Shown here: positions 1 to 11,475 of the stretch, piece after piece
How positions within the stretch are numbered: position 1 is the stretch's first letter
How the letters are laid out: each line of letters begins with the position of its first letter
Origin: Eurosta solidaginis
Lineage: Eukaryota > Arthropoda > Insecta > Diptera > Tephritidae
Direction of reading: 5' to 3'
Assembly (NCBI RefSeq): GCF_040869045.1
Contig: NC_090322.1
Location: 168,344,672-168,408,671, forward strand
Length of the DNA: 64,000 nucleotides
Translations under genes and position numbers: made by a program
The notes under the pieces: generated by a model
The model's database searches: none
The model's input: the letters and a program-made list of their open reading frames with translations, nothing else
Told to the model about the DNA's origin: nothing

Positions 1-420
1 CGCCGCACAGTCGTTGCAGAACTGTTGCCGTCGCAATGTTGTCTTAAGAGTGCTTCACCTTACTCAATGGGCGCAACCACTCACGAATTGTCATCCATAT
101 CCTCGGCTACGGGTGCGCGCGACGTGAGCTTCATGGCTACTCTAACTCTAATAGGTTAGGCATCCATCCTTTGTTTGCTAAGAAGTATATGACTATCTGC
201 GGAACGCATCCCATCTGTCGCTCCGACAGGTCATATTATTGATGACCCTGCCCGGGAATAGGTCGCCAAGTATGTATATCTTCTACTCTCCTTCGCTGTT
301 GGGCAAAGTCCTCGCATTCGAGAACGTGTACGGATTTTCAACCTTACTCATTCTGTGAAGATATTTTCGGAAACAACAGTGTCCGGTTAGATATCGGGTC
401 ATGTAAATGTTGACCTTTCC
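1..420 (-). mobile_element. Diverged LINE 3' end and unassigned sequence
   Basis: Read on the minus strand, bases about 60-118 resemble the 3' end of the LINE seen complete at 57.5-61.5 kb. The shared part is the last codons (E-D-x-D-D-N) and the start of the 3' UTR, with several mismatches. The rest of the stretch has no open frame I can assign. It may be an older relative of that LINE; the match is short and the call is tentative. Confidence 0.35.
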
Positions 421-429
421 TTGTGGTCA

Positions 430-620
430 TCTTCTTCTACTTCTTGTAGCGATGAAGACACTCCCCGAAGGTTTTGGGGAGTGTTATCGATGGTGATGGT
501 CTTTTGCCGGTTATAGATTCGGAACGTTCTGGGAACAAACACCATTAAGGTACTAGCCCCGACCATCTCGGGAACGATTTAAGATGATCACATTGAATCT
601 TCTAGACCAAAGATTAAGAA
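430..620 (-). mobile_element. R retroposon fragment (3' part)
   Basis: Matches the 3' half of the R retroposon family in minus orientation. It has the CTCCCC...GGGGAG hairpin region at about 462-484, the 'ggtcttttgccgg' block and the 'ccatctcgggaacgattt' block. The terminal (CAA)n tail has decayed to a TTCTTCTACTTCTTG-like run at about 430-447. No coding capacity. Confidence 0.7.
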
Positions 621-1149
621 GTTAAGTACTCAGTCAGGACTCGATATACTCTGTTTCTTAAAAACATAATCTCAACGAGTTTTGAGTTCGATTTGGCGAT
701 TTCAAAACGTTTTCAAACTACAAAATTGATAAAACTATTATTTTTAGTTGACTTAAAACCTCAAAACCAATCAATGGTTAATACAAAAAAAATTAAATTT
801 CAACAAGCAGTCAACGACAACGACAAAATAAGGTTAATGGCACTTCGCATATTCACATAGTAGATATGTACATACAACTTGTATTGAATTTTTTAAGTTC
901 TTCGCGGTCAAACACTTGCTTATTCATGCCAATGACTTATTTGTAAAATGTTACACACAATCCTGCGTATAAAAACCACAACAAAAAAGCACAAATGTGC
1001 GAACAATAATGAGCATTCGTGCCACACACGGCTGACGACTCAAATGGATACCTCAACTAGCCACCTGGGGTACCGTTTGGTTTGTTTGACTATACGCTCG
1101 TAGGTCAGCATACACATAAGCAACTTGCAGTAGATTTTTTTAAATATTT
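621..1149. other. AT-rich intergenic DNA, no gene seen
   Basis: AT-rich sequence with frequent stops in all frames. I see no coding, RNA or repeat signature here. Confidence 0.5.
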
Positions 1150-1410
1150 TTATACTCAGCGTGCTTTGCACACATGTTACCAAAGTTAACATAACGGTTG
1201 GTTTTACAGGTACAAAGGAATCGAGATAGATATATACTTTCATATATCAAAATCATCAGTATCGAAAACAAATTCTGATTTAGCCATGTCCGTCCGTTAA
1301 CACAATAACTTGACCAAATATTGAGATATCTTGACCAAATTCGGTATCTAGACCCAGAATATATTGGCATTGAAAATGAGTGAAATCGGATGATAACCAC
1401 TAGAGATATA
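1150..1410 (+). repeat. T-element fragment (5' end)
   Basis: Begins with the family's 5' signature TTTTTATACTCAGCGTG and continues through the 'aaggaatcgagatagatata' block and a short GTCCGTCCGTT run. It diverges after about 1400 into a GCC/GCG-rich run (1410-1462). Only about the first 250 bp of the family are present, with many substitutions. The short open frame antisense to it is not a gene. Confidence 0.8.
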
Positions 1411-1700
1411 CGCCGCCGCTGCCGCCGCCGAATGTTGCGGCGTCGGCGTCTGGCGCGTTACTATATTTTCTCGTTTAAGACTGTTTAGGCCATTTATTGT
1501 TATGTCGAAAATTGGTCGGATATGGTCGAAAGTGGTATCAACGGATGCGCATCACTGCCAGTTATAAGAAACTAATTGCGAAATTTAACTCTTTCTAACT
1601 GTTCAAAATATATTTAAAAAACAAAACAGGCGTTTTCATGACCCAATTTACCAAGTTATTAAAACAAAACACTGAAAGAAAAGTTATATAATAAATTTAT

Positions 1701-2985
1701 ATGCTCACTTTGCATATTCCTAAGCTACTTGAATCGCTTATCACAAAACAACTTGCTTTTAGAGTATCTTCGTTAGTTGATTTTTCACAACATGGATTTT
1801 GCAAGGTTAAGTCTACGGTGTCCAACTTGCTTGTGTTTACAACCTTTGTATCCAATAGTTTTAAGACTAATTGTGAAGTTGATGTTATTTATACTTATTT
1901 TAGTAAGGCCTTTGATAAAGTTTCTCATTCCATACTTTTATTCAAACTTGATCGGTTAGGATTTCCTCCATTGTTCCTCTCTTGGGTTTCTTCTTATTTA
2001 AAGGAAAGAAAACAAACAGATATATTCAATAATTGCTGGTCTCGGTTGATAAACGTATCTTCTGGGGTTCCACAGCCAGCCACCTTGGCGTAGTTTTGTT
2101 CCTGCTGTTCATTAACGACCTCCCAAGTGTTTTGAAGCACTACAAGCCGTTGATGTACGCTGATGATGTCAAACTTATAATACCTATCCGCTTACCCGTG
2201 GATAGGGCATTTCTTCAGGCTGATCTGAATTATCTAGTTAATTGGTGTAATGTAAACGCCTTGTCACTAAACTTGCCGAAGTGTAAATTCATGTGTTTAA
2301 CAAGGAAGTCCTTCCAATCCCATGATTATGCTATTGGCGATTATTTAATCAAGCAAGTCACTAACTTTATTGATTTAGGCGTTACAATGGACCCAAAACT
2401 GGATTTTAAACTTCATATTGAATCTTGTGTGAATAGGGCTAAAGGTACTTTGGCTTTCGTTAAACGTTGGTCTAAAGAATTCAATGACCCATACGTTACA
2501 AAAACTCTCTTTATATCGTTGGTCAGGCCTCTTTTGAAATACGCTTCAATAATTTGGAATCCGCGTTATCAGGTTCATAGTGACAAGCTGGGATCGGTTC
2601 AGAAACAATTTTTGCTTTTTGCTTTAAAACACTTAACATGGGATCTCTCAAAAAATCGTCCCCCTACTGCAACCGGTTAAAACTATTACAGTTACCCACG
2701 TTACAGGGCCGCAGGGAGATGCTTGGCGTCTTATTTATTGTAAAACTAATAAGAGGGTCAATAAATAGTCAATTTTTGCTTAGTGAAATCAAGTTTAATG
2801 TTCCGTTCCAATTAGGCCATCTAGACATTTTATTTAAATTTTTGTAGCTACATGCAGATCGAATTATGAAATGCACGAACCACTTCGCAGTTTATGCCAT
2901 GATTTTAATAAACACTGTAAAAATGTTGACGCCTGTGACTCGTTTTTTAGTATTAAAAAATTTCTTTTAACCACATTAAATTTGT
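1701..2985 (+). pseudogene. Jockey-like LINE reverse transcriptase, 5'-truncated and frameshifted
   Basis: Three overlapping frames (1701-2093, 2033-2680, 2638-2985) together read as the reverse transcriptase of a non-LTR retrotransposon. Visible motifs are the palm block A-like 'FSKAFDKVSH' (about 1903-1932), the 'SSGVPQ...SHLG' block, the catalytic 'MYADD' (about 2151-2167) and the thumb block 'SLVRPLLKYASIIWNP'. The C-terminus 'FLLTTLNL' ends at about 2982. The frame breaks just after GVPQ (about 2067-2072, apparently one base lost) and again near 2640. The endonuclease half is missing, so this is a dead, 5'-truncated copy. The YADD box and thumb motif suit the jockey group; the clade is inferred. 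Confidence 0.88.
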
Positions 2986-2989
2986 AATT

Positions 2990-3825
2990 TGAAATGAAGC
3001 AAAGACCGATAAACCGCGAAAATACTATTCAGCCCTCTATTTCAAATATAAAATACGAGTTATTGAAACTTGATCACTATTTTTATATGTATGTACTCAA
3101 ATTTATTCTGTTTAAATTTTGTCTACTATTAATTTGCTCTATTGTTGTCATTTTCATAAATTCTCGTGTGCCCCTTCCGGGAAAACAGCTCCAGCATGAG
3201 TACTCTGCGTAACATTTCCTAAAGTTGGCGGCCGCATCCAAAACTAGTCCCTTGGAATGAATCACATTGATTATAGCCTATCAACCAAGTTTAGCGCCCT
3301 CTGCCACAAATCATGAGTATTAATAGACCATTAATAGTAACCGTTAGCCGCCTTTGTGCGTGACCGCCAAGGAGCCACAAATAATTTAAAGAAATTGTGT
3401 TCGCGACGATTATTAGGAGTTAACCCCAGGTGAAACTACGCTTTGCACGAGATATAGACAAAAGTGTGACCATTTTATGTATCTCTATTTCTTTTCAGCA
3501 GACGGAGCAGTACGAATTCCAAAGACCGGGGTTAGGTTCGAAGCTTCTCTGGAGTAAGTGAACGAGCGACAATCCCTCCGCAAGGAGCTACTCCTGAACA
3601 TTTTTGAACGATCTGCGAGAATTTGAGGCAAAAACCCCGGATCTTTCCGAAATGGCCAAAACGCTGATTTCCTTAAATACAGACAAACAAAACCTTTCTT
3701 AAATATAATTTTTTTAAATAGAAAAATTAAGCTTTTTAAAGTAAAAGCACCGGCGTATGCTGGCGCGCCGACCACGCCGCCGCCGCCGCCGATAAAGTGA
3801 TCGGCGTAAACCTCGAATAACCACA
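2990..3825. other. No gene recognised; lead-in to T-element
   Basis: No supported coding region. A GCC/CGC-rich run at 3762-3800 resembles the one at 1410-1462, which also lies at a T-element fragment. The minus-strand open frame here runs into T-element sequence and shows no domain. Confidence 0.45.
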
Positions 3826-6800
3826 CCCACTTTTTATACTCAGTTGAGCAGAGCTCACAGAGTATATTAAGTTTGATTGTATAACGGTTGGTTGTACATA
3901 TATAAAGGAATCGAGATAGATATAGACTTCCATATATCAAAATAATCAGGATCGAAAAAAAATTTGATTGAGCCATGTCCGTCCGTCCGTCCGTCCGTCC
4001 GTCCGTCCGTCCGTTAACACGATAACTTGAGTAAATTTTGAGGTATCTTGATGAAATTTGGTATGTAGGTTCCTGAGCACTCATCTCAGATCGCTATTTA
4101 AAATGAACGATATCGGACTATAACCACGCCCACTTTTTCGATATCGAAAATTTCGAAAAACCGAAAAAGTGCGATAATTCATTACAAAAGACCGATAAAG
4201 CGACGAAACTTGGTAGATGAGTTGAACTTATGACGCAAAATAGAAAATTAGTAAAATTTTGGACAATGGGCGTGGCACCGCCCACTTTTAAAAGAAGGTA
4301 ATTTAAAACTTTTGCAAGCTGTAATTTGGCAGTCGTTGAAGATATCATGATGAAATTTGGCAGGAAGGTTACTCTTATTACTATATGTACGCTTAAAAAA
4401 AATTAGCAAAATCGGAGAAGGACCACGCCCACTTTTAAAAAAAAAAAATTTTTTAAAGTAAAATTTTAACAAAAATGTAATATCTTTACAGTATATAAGT
4501 AAATTATGTCAAGATTCAACTCCAGTAATGATATGGTGCAACAAAATACAAAAATAAAAGAAAATTTAAAAATGGGCGTGGCTCCGCCCTTTTTCATTTA
4601 ATTTGTCTAGGATACTTTTAACGCCCAAGTCGAACAAAAATTAACCAATCCTTTTGAAATTTGGTAGGGGCATAGATTTTATGGCGTTAATTGTTTTCTG
4701 TGAAAATGGGCGAAATCGGTTGATGTCACGCCCAGTTTTTATACACAGTCGTCCGTCTGTCCTTCCGCATGGCCGTTAACACGATAACTTGAGCAAAAAT
4801 CGATATATCTTTACTAAACTCAGTTCACGTACTTATCTGAACTCACTTTATCTTGGTATGAAAAATGAACAAAATCCGACTATGACCACGCCCACTTTTT
4901 CAATATCGAAAATTACGAAAAATTAAAAAAATGCCATAATTCTATACCAAATACGAAAAAAGGGATGAAATATGGTAAGGTAATTGGATTGTTTTATTGA
5001 CGCGAAATATAACTTTAGAAAAAACTTTATAAAATGGTTGTGACACCTACCATATTAAGTAGAAGAAAATGAAAAAGTTCTTCAGGGCGAAATAAAAAAC
5101 CCTTAAAATCTTGGCAGGTATTACATATATAAATAAATTAGCGGTATCCAACAGATGATGTTCTGGGTCACCCTGGTCCACATTTTGGTCGATATCTGGA
5201 AAACGCCTTCACATATACAACTACCACCACTCCCTTTTAAAACTCTCATTAATACCTTTAATTTGATACCCATATCGTACAAACTCATTGTAGAGTCACC
5301 CCTGGTCCACCTTTATGGCGATATTTCGAAAAGGCGAATACCTATAGAACGAAGGCCCACTCCCTTTTAAAAATACTCATTAACACCTTTCATTTGATAC
5401 CCATATCGTACAAACAAAGTCTAGAGTCACCCCTGGTCCAGAAAGGCCCACTCCCTCTTAAAATACTCATTAACTCCTTTCGTTTGATACCCATATTGCA
5501 CAAACGAATTCTAGAGTCACCCCTGGCCCACCTTTATGGCGATATCTCGAAACGGCGTCCACCTATGGAACTAAGGATTACTCCCTTTTAAAATACTCAT
5601 TAACACCTTTCATTTGATACCCATATCGTACAAACGCATTCTAGAGTCACACCTGGTGCATCTTTATGGCGATATCTCGAAAAGGCGTCCACCTATAGAA
5701 CTAAGGCCAACTCCCTCTTAAAATACTCATTAACTCCTTTCGTTTGATACCCATATTGCACAAACGAATTCTAGAGTCACCCCTGGTCCACCTTTATGGC
5801 GATATCTCGAAAAGGGTCCACCTATAGAACTAAGCCCCACGCCCTTTTAAAATAATCATTAACACCTTTCATTTGATACCCATATCATACAAACAAATTC
5901 TAAAGTCACCCATGGTCCACCTTTATGGCGATATCTCGAAAAGGCGAACACCTATAAAACGAAGGCCCACTTCCTTTTAAAAATACTCATTAACACCTTT
6001 CATTTGATACCCATATCGTACAAACAAAGTCTAGAGTCACCCCTGGTCCACCTTTATTGCGATACCTCGAAAATGCGTCAACCTATAGAACTAAAGCCCA
6101 CTCCCTCTTAAAATACTCATTAACTCCTTTCGTTTGATACCCATATTGCACAAACGAATTCTAGAGTCACCCCTGGCCCACCTTTATGGCGATATCTCGA
6201 AACGGCGTCCACCTATAGAACTAAGGCCCACTCCCTTTTAAAATACTCATTAACACCTTTCGTTTGATGCCCATATTGTGCAAACAAATTCTAGGGTCAC
6301 CCCTGGTCCACCTTTATGGCGATATCTCGAAACGGCGTCCACCTATGGAACTAAGGATTACTCCCTTTTAAAATGCTCATTAACACCTTTCATTTGATAC
6401 CCATATCGTACAAACGCATTCTATAGTCACCCCTGGTCCATCTTTACGGCGATATCTCGAAAAGGCGTCCATCTATAGAACTTAGGTTCACGCCCTTTTA
6501 AAATACTCATTAATACCTTTCATTTGATACCCATATCGTACAAACGCATTCTAGAGTCAACCCTGATCCACCTTTATGGCTATATCCCTAAATGGCGTCC
6601 ACCTATAGAACTATGTCCCACTCCCTCATAAAATACTCTTTAATGCCTTTCATTTGATACACATGTCATACAAACACATTCCAGGGTTTCCCTCGGTTCA
6701 TTTTCATACATGGTTATTTTCCCTTATGTTGTCACCATAGCTCTCAACTGAGTATGTAATGTTCGGTTACACCCGAACTTAACCTTTATAACTTTTTAGT

Positions 6801-6907
6801 ATTACCATTTGTATGTACCCATGAAAAAGACAATTTTGTCTCCAAAGCTCTCAGCTGAGTATGTAATGTTCGGTTACACCCGAACTTAGTCTTTCTTACT
6901 TGTTATA
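3826..6907 (+). repeat. T-element, longest copy, with internal tandem array
   Basis: Runs from TTTTTATACTCAG (3831) to CTTACTTGTT (about 6896-6905). Ordered landmarks are a GTCCGTCC microsatellite (3978-4014), several GGGCGTGGC/GCCACGCCC palindromic blocks ('cgtggcaccgcccac' near 4270), a second GTCCGTCTGTCC run (4750), a tandem array (5160-6690) and two tandem copies of a 3' module. Each 3' module has the palindrome GTTCGGTTACACCCGAAC (6761 and 6868). The first and last parts form a subterminal inverted repeat (ATACTCAGTTGAG...CTCAACTGAGTAT). There is no coding capacity; the many short frames are chance. Superfamily is uncertain: a Helitron-like/DINE-type or other non-autonomous element are both possible. 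Confidence 0.85.
5160..6690 (+). repeat. Satellite-like tandem array, about 129-bp unit, about 12 units
   Basis: The block 'gatacccatatcgtacaaac' recurs near 5265, 5397, 5487, 5616, 5745, 5872, 6007, 6136, 6264, 6394, 6522 and 6651, mostly 128-135 bp apart. One unit is shortened to about 88 bp (5399-5487). Each unit holds 'gtcacccctggtccacc', 'ggcgatatctcgaaa' and 'cccttttaaaatactcatt'. Variants (cgtac/aaacgcatt versus tgcac/aaacgaatt; ggaactaaggattac) recur several units apart, which suggests segmental duplication inside the array. It lies wholly inside the T-element. Confidence 0.9.
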
Positions 6908-6959
6908 TATACAACATTTTGGAAAACACAAAAAACCTGATTATTTAGTAAATAATTAA

Positions 6960-7772
6960 CCTAGAATGTTGAAATTTGATATTGAGACTCTTGATAAAAA
7001 TTTTAAAACATTTTTTAAAATGGGCGTGGCACCGCCCACTTGTGATAAAATCAATTTTACAAATGTTATTAATCATAAATCAAAAATCGTTAAACCTGTC
7101 GTAACAAAATTCGGCAGAGAGGTTGTCTTTACTATAAGGAATGCTTTGAAGAAAAATTAACGAAATCGGTTAAGGACCACGCCCACTTTTATATAAAAGA
7201 TTTTTATAGGGGTTGTGGACGAATAAAATAAGCAAAAAATAGCTTTATATCAATTATATTTCTTTTCCCCAAGTGTAATTATAATAAATAGGAAAAAAAA
7301 ATAAAAATTTTAAAAATGGGCGTGGCACCGTTGACCAAGCAATTTTTATGTTTCGGGAACCATAACTCGAAGAAAAAAATTGCCGGATCGTAATAAGATT
7401 GGGAACACATTTTTTCCTTATAGCAGGAAATATTTCTAGTAAAAGTAGACGGAACTAATTGATGACCACGGTCACTTTTATATAAAACATGTTTAAAAGC
7501 GTCATAGACTATAATAATTAGATATATCTTAACGAAAAATAGTTTTGTATCAATGATGTTTCACTTACCAAGTTTTATTGTAAGAGGGAATTGGGATACA
7601 TTTTTTAATGAGCGGTGCCACGCCCCTATTCCTATCAAGCATTAGACAACATTTCTAAGGCCTCTAAAAAAGTAAATCACTCGAAAAAGTAATTTATCTG
7701 AAATTACAATTGAAGCTCACGCTGAGTATATAATGTTCGGTTACACCCGAACATAGACACCCTTACTTGTTT
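6960..7772 (+). repeat. Second T-related element directly downstream
   Basis: Carries the family's 'gggcgtggcaccgcccac' palindrome (7022), further GGGCGTGGC/CCACGCCC blocks and the family 3' module: GAGTATATAATGTTCGG, hairpin GTTCGGTTACACCCGAAC (7736-7753) and CTTACTTGTTTT. It lacks the 5' signature and the tandem array. It is probably a diverged subfamily or the 3' half of an older copy. Confidence 0.75.
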
Positions 7773-7775
7773 TTT

Positions 7776-8600
7776 TTTTCTGTTCCTTTATATAGTTTTC
7801 ATTTTTTGGTATGTTGACACGTAAAGTTTTGAAAGCAACAAAAATAGTCCAATAGCGACAAGTAACAAGACCGATAACAACAATAGCCAGTCGACCATTC
7901 AACTGGTGAGTTGGCCAAAATGTCAAATATGCAGCCAGAGTCGAAGATAGTCAACAAAAGGACGCAAAATAAGCGACAACAACCTTTTAACAACCTTAAA
8001 GTGGCACGCAGTGTTGTTTGTCTGTCTGTCTGCCAATCAAAAAGCCAGTCGAACAAAAAATCTCAGATAACCAGCCGTCAACCGAAAGTGAACGAAGGAC
8101 TGCAAAAAAATATAAATTGAAAAAAAATCAACTTTGTAAGGAATATTTAGTTTGTATTGTTGGCCAAATATAAGACTACCCACATAACCAGCGGTGCACA
8201 TGAAACTAAACTAGTGGATCCACAAAAAGCCAGGGGATAAAAAAATAAGAACAACTTGCTTTCAGAAATAACAAAAATTTTCTCTCCAAAACTTTTTTGC
8301 TTCCGAAAGCCCAATGTTGCCATTTTGGTGATTTTTAGCTGAGATTATTTGCTCATTAATCAACGACTAAACCACTACCATAACGATGATTTTTAAACGG
8401 TTTTATTTAGCTTGACTCTGTGTAGCGGCCGGCCGGCCATTGTTTACGAATTTTGTAATTAAAATTTAAGTAACTTCCCGATTAGCTACAAGCTTTACAC
8501 TTGGAATATGGTTCAGAACCCGATGACAATGCAATAATAAGAAAAAACTCCGATAGGTGGCGCACGGATCGAAATATTTCAAATCGTATTTGTGAAGTTC
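7776..8600. other. No gene recognised
   Basis: Short frames occur on both strands (for example 7911-8120 +, rich in Gln, Ser and Lys) but none has a domain, good start context or homologous look. A GGCCGGCCGGCC run lies at 8428-8439. Nothing else assignable. Confidence 0.4.
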
Positions 8601-9562
8601 CTTAAGCTAGCCCAACCTTTCCAGCCCACTCAATAAACGAAACCGTACTAAATTTCACAATATTTAATGCTAATTTAATACGGGTTAATTAAATTTATTA
8701 CACTTGTTTTTTTTTTTAAACTTAAGCTAGCCCAACCCATATACTTAATTACTTACTTAATTGGCGCTTAACCGTCTTAAAGGTTATGGCCGTCCAACAA
8801 GGAGCGCCAGTCGCTCCTTCGCTCCGCCAACTGATCACACCAAGGGAGTTTAAATCGTTTTCCACCTGGTCCTTCCAACGGAGTGAGGGCCGCCCTCTAC
8901 CTCTGCTTCCATAGGCGGGTTCCGATATAAACACTTTCTTGGCCGGAGCATCATCATTCATTCGCATAACATGGCCTAGCCAGCGCAACCGCTGCGTTTT
9001 AATTCGCTGACCTATGTTGATGTCTGCGTATAGCTCGTACAGCTCATCATTAAATCTTCTTCGGTACTCGCCATCGCCAACGCGTAGAGGTCTATAAATC
9101 TTTCGAAGAATTTTTCTCTCGAACACTCCCAGAGCCGCTTCATCTGCTGTTGTCATGGTCCATGCTTCTGCCCCATATAGCAGGACGGGTACGGTAAGTG
9201 ACTTGTAGAGTATGATTTTCGTTCGCCGAGAGAGGACTTTACTTTTCAATTGCCTACCTAGTCCAAAGTAGCATTTATTGGCAAGATTGGTTTTTCCCAA
9301 CCCATATGCCCAATCAAAAAACGAAAACGTATTTAATTACAGCATACTTAATGCTAATTTAATATGGGTTAATTAAATTTATTACACTTGTTGTTTTTTT
9401 TAAATAACTTATAGCTCAAACTTAAGCTAGCCCAACACTCGATATTTTTTAAAAAACAAGTGTAACAAATTTAATTAACCCGTATTAAATTAGCATTAAA
9501 TAATGTGCAATTTAGTACGGTCTCGTTTTTTGATTGGGCTGGAAAGGTTGGGCTAGCTTAAG
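8601..9562. mobile_element. Composite foldback MITE interrupted by an RTE insertion
   Basis: Terminal inverted repeats CTTAAGCTAGCCCAACC...GGTTGGGCTAGCTTAAG bound this interval. An arm of about 130 bp at 8601-8742 is repeated in the same orientation at about 9308-9440 and then inverted at 9441-9562, so the structure is arm-arm-inverted arm. Arms share 'aatgctaatttaata' and 'ttaattaaatttattacac'. Without the 553-bp RTE insertion the MITE would be about 400 bp. No coding capacity of its own; superfamily not determined, and no clear flanking target duplication was seen. Confidence 0.85.
8743..9295 (-). mobile_element. 5'-truncated RTE-type LINE, 3' end of RT ORF, with 12-bp TSD
   Basis: An open frame of about 180 codons on the minus strand is the C-terminal end of an RTE-type reverse transcriptase ORF. 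It has the 'SLTVPVLLYGAEAWTMTT' block, then 'ERKILRKIYRP', 'RLRWLGHVMRM' and 'GRGRPSLRWKDQVENDL'. It stays open to the stop, which lies only a few bases from the 3' end, typical of RTE elements. The 3' end is a short AATTAAGTAAG-like tail. The insertion is flanked by CCCAACCCATAT at 8731-8742 and 9296-9307, a perfect 12-bp target site duplication inside the MITE. It is a relatively recent but 5'-truncated, inactive copy. Confidence 0.9.
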
Positions 9563-9795
9563 GGACCTGTATTTGTGGTCCGATTTGGCTCATATTTGAA
9601 CAAGCAGAAGGGTTCGGTAGAAGGGACATCAAAATACTTTGGAGTTCGAAGAGGGACAAGCATACGTGGCACTGAGTTGAGTAAAGTCTTTGGAAGGATT
9701 ATGTATTGAAGCCTTAGATTGTAAAAAAATGGTCAGGAAAGAGTACTTGTAATAATGAGACCCTAAATGAGCTAAATTAAATGAGAAATAAATTA

Positions 9796-10175
9796 ATTAA
9801 ACGGTTCTATTGAAAGCAATACTTACATGAAGTAATAATAACACTAAAAGCTAGAAAATAATTAGGTAGGTCCTAGGTACTAGTCATCACACTCCTCATC
9901 AATCTAGGTCGTTGATCAGACAATTAAATGAAAGCATTGGACGCGCCAAATTTCTATTGATAGTCATAAGTAAGACCAACTGAACCTTAATCAGGTTATG
10001 CTAAGCTTCACATTTTTAGAAATTTCACGCGCCCAACGCTTTTATTCAATTGTCTGATCAACGCCCTAGTTTGATGAGGAGTGTGATGACTAGTACCTAG
10101 GACCTACCTAATTATTTTCTAGCTTTTAGCATTATTATTACTTCATGTAAGTATTTCAATAAAACCGTTTAACTT
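9796..10175. mobile_element. Foldback/MITE-like palindrome, ~155-bp arms
   Basis: Left arm (9796-9955) and right arm (10018-10175) are near-perfect reverse complements. Shared blocks include 'cttacatgaagtaataata', 'aaagctagaaaataattagg' and 'cctaggtactagtcatcac'. A loop of about 60 bp separates them. Ends read TTAAACGGTT...AACCGTTTAA. There is no open frame, and arm divergence is a few percent. This is a non-autonomous inverted-repeat element of unknown superfamily. Confidence 0.85.
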
Positions 10176-10299
10176 AAAAAATTTTTTGTATTATTTTATT
10201 TTTAAAATTTTAATTGAGTATTTGTTAAGTTGGTGAGTAAAACGTTGTTGTCATTAAAATTCCTAAAAGGAAGGGAAATTTACTGCTTTTTTGCTATGG

Positions 10300-11475
10300 A
10301 CGGCAGCGAATGTGTTATTAATGAAATTCTAAGGCACCTTAACCTAATGCTTACGCAGAAGACGTTGCAATTGTCATACGTGGAAATTGACTTCCAACGA
10401 TTAGCTCTTTAATGGATCGGGCGCTTCGGGATATTCATACCTGGCCATCTAATGTCGGGTTGAAAGCCAACGCGGAGAAGACGGATATATTATGCAGACT
10501 ATCAATGTCTAGCATTACGGGAGCCCTGAAAACAACCCCGACGACGGCACTGTATTATGCGCATTCCACCTGTAGACCTGGTAGCAAAGAACATAGCGTT
10601 AACAGTCTCGGTGCCTCGGGGCAGCTTGGGCGCCGACCATACGACCATAGTAGTATAGTGTCATCAATTGCAAGACGAACAGACTACCTGATTCCCTATC
10701 TGCGCTTCGAGCGAGATCTTAAGGCCACAATAGGAGTGAATAGTTGGCGCAAGGATGCTCAAATGGCGGACGAGGCGATACATGTGTACACAGATGGTTC
10801 CAAAGTAGTGGAAAGAGTAGGGTCTGCGGTATACTGTGCTGATCCGGAAATAAACAGATCGTAAAGGCTTCAGATTACTGTAGCGTTTTCCAAGCCAAAA
10901 TATTAGCAGTGACCAAAGCATTATAAACACTGAAAAAGAGTAGCTTAAGCTGCAACCGTGTTAACTTTTATATTGGCAGTCAGGCAGCAATTAAGGCAAT
11001 AGCACAGCATCTAAATGCGTGTTAGAGTGTAAGCAGTCTCTGGAGAGAATCGGTACAGGTAGAAGCATACATCTATATTGCGTCCCAGGGCATATGGGAA
11101 TAGATGGGAATGAATAAGCAGATGAACTAGCTAAAAAGGGCGCATCCCTTGAAGCTTACCCCGTAGAGGTCCCAATCAGACTGGCCGAGATTAAGAGAAG
11201 GCGAGACGTGCACATGATCGACCAAGCGGGAAAGGCGTGGGTTTAAGCGCGGGGCTGTAAAGTGTTGAAGATTACAACCTTAGACTAACAAAATTGCTTC
11301 TATCATTAAAAAGAGAGGACTGTAGACTCATGACGGGTATTCTGACTGGGCACTGCCTTCTGGCGTCACATGCCTTTAAATTAGGCTTGGTCAGTGATAG
11401 CAGATGTAGAAAGTGCGGATGGCAGGAGGAAACGATAGACCACGTTCTGTGATTGAACTTCTTGCCTGACAACTT
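10300..11475 (+). pseudogene. LINE fragment: RT palm/thumb plus RNase H, broken
   Basis: The plus strand reads, across frames, as RT '...VNEIL', then 'AYAEDVAIVIRGN' at about 10345 (a YADD box mutated to YAED), then 'DRALRDIHTWPSNVGLKANAEKTDIL' from 10412. An RNase H domain follows: 'IHVYTDGSK' (about 10779), 'YCSVFQAKI', 'FYIGSQAAIKAI' and 'CVPGHMGIDGNE.ADELAKKGAS'. It then continues to about 11475. Several stops and indels interrupt it. The RNase H after RT points to an I/LOA/R1-type LINE; the exact clade is inferred. A second copy lies at 28480-29345. Confidence 0.85.

Noticed and set aside
3485..4084. 199-codon minus-strand frame
   Set aside because: Half of it is translated T-element DNA including the GTCCGTCC microsatellite (the RTDGRTDG run). 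No domain.
5155..5591. Tandem short ORFs in the satellite array
   Set aside because: Frames recur only because the unit repeats; unit lengths vary between multiples and non-multiples of three, so no protein is maintained.
5160..6690. CRISPR-like array
   Set aside because: Units are contiguous ~129-bp repeats without unique spacers, inside a eukaryotic dispersed repeat.
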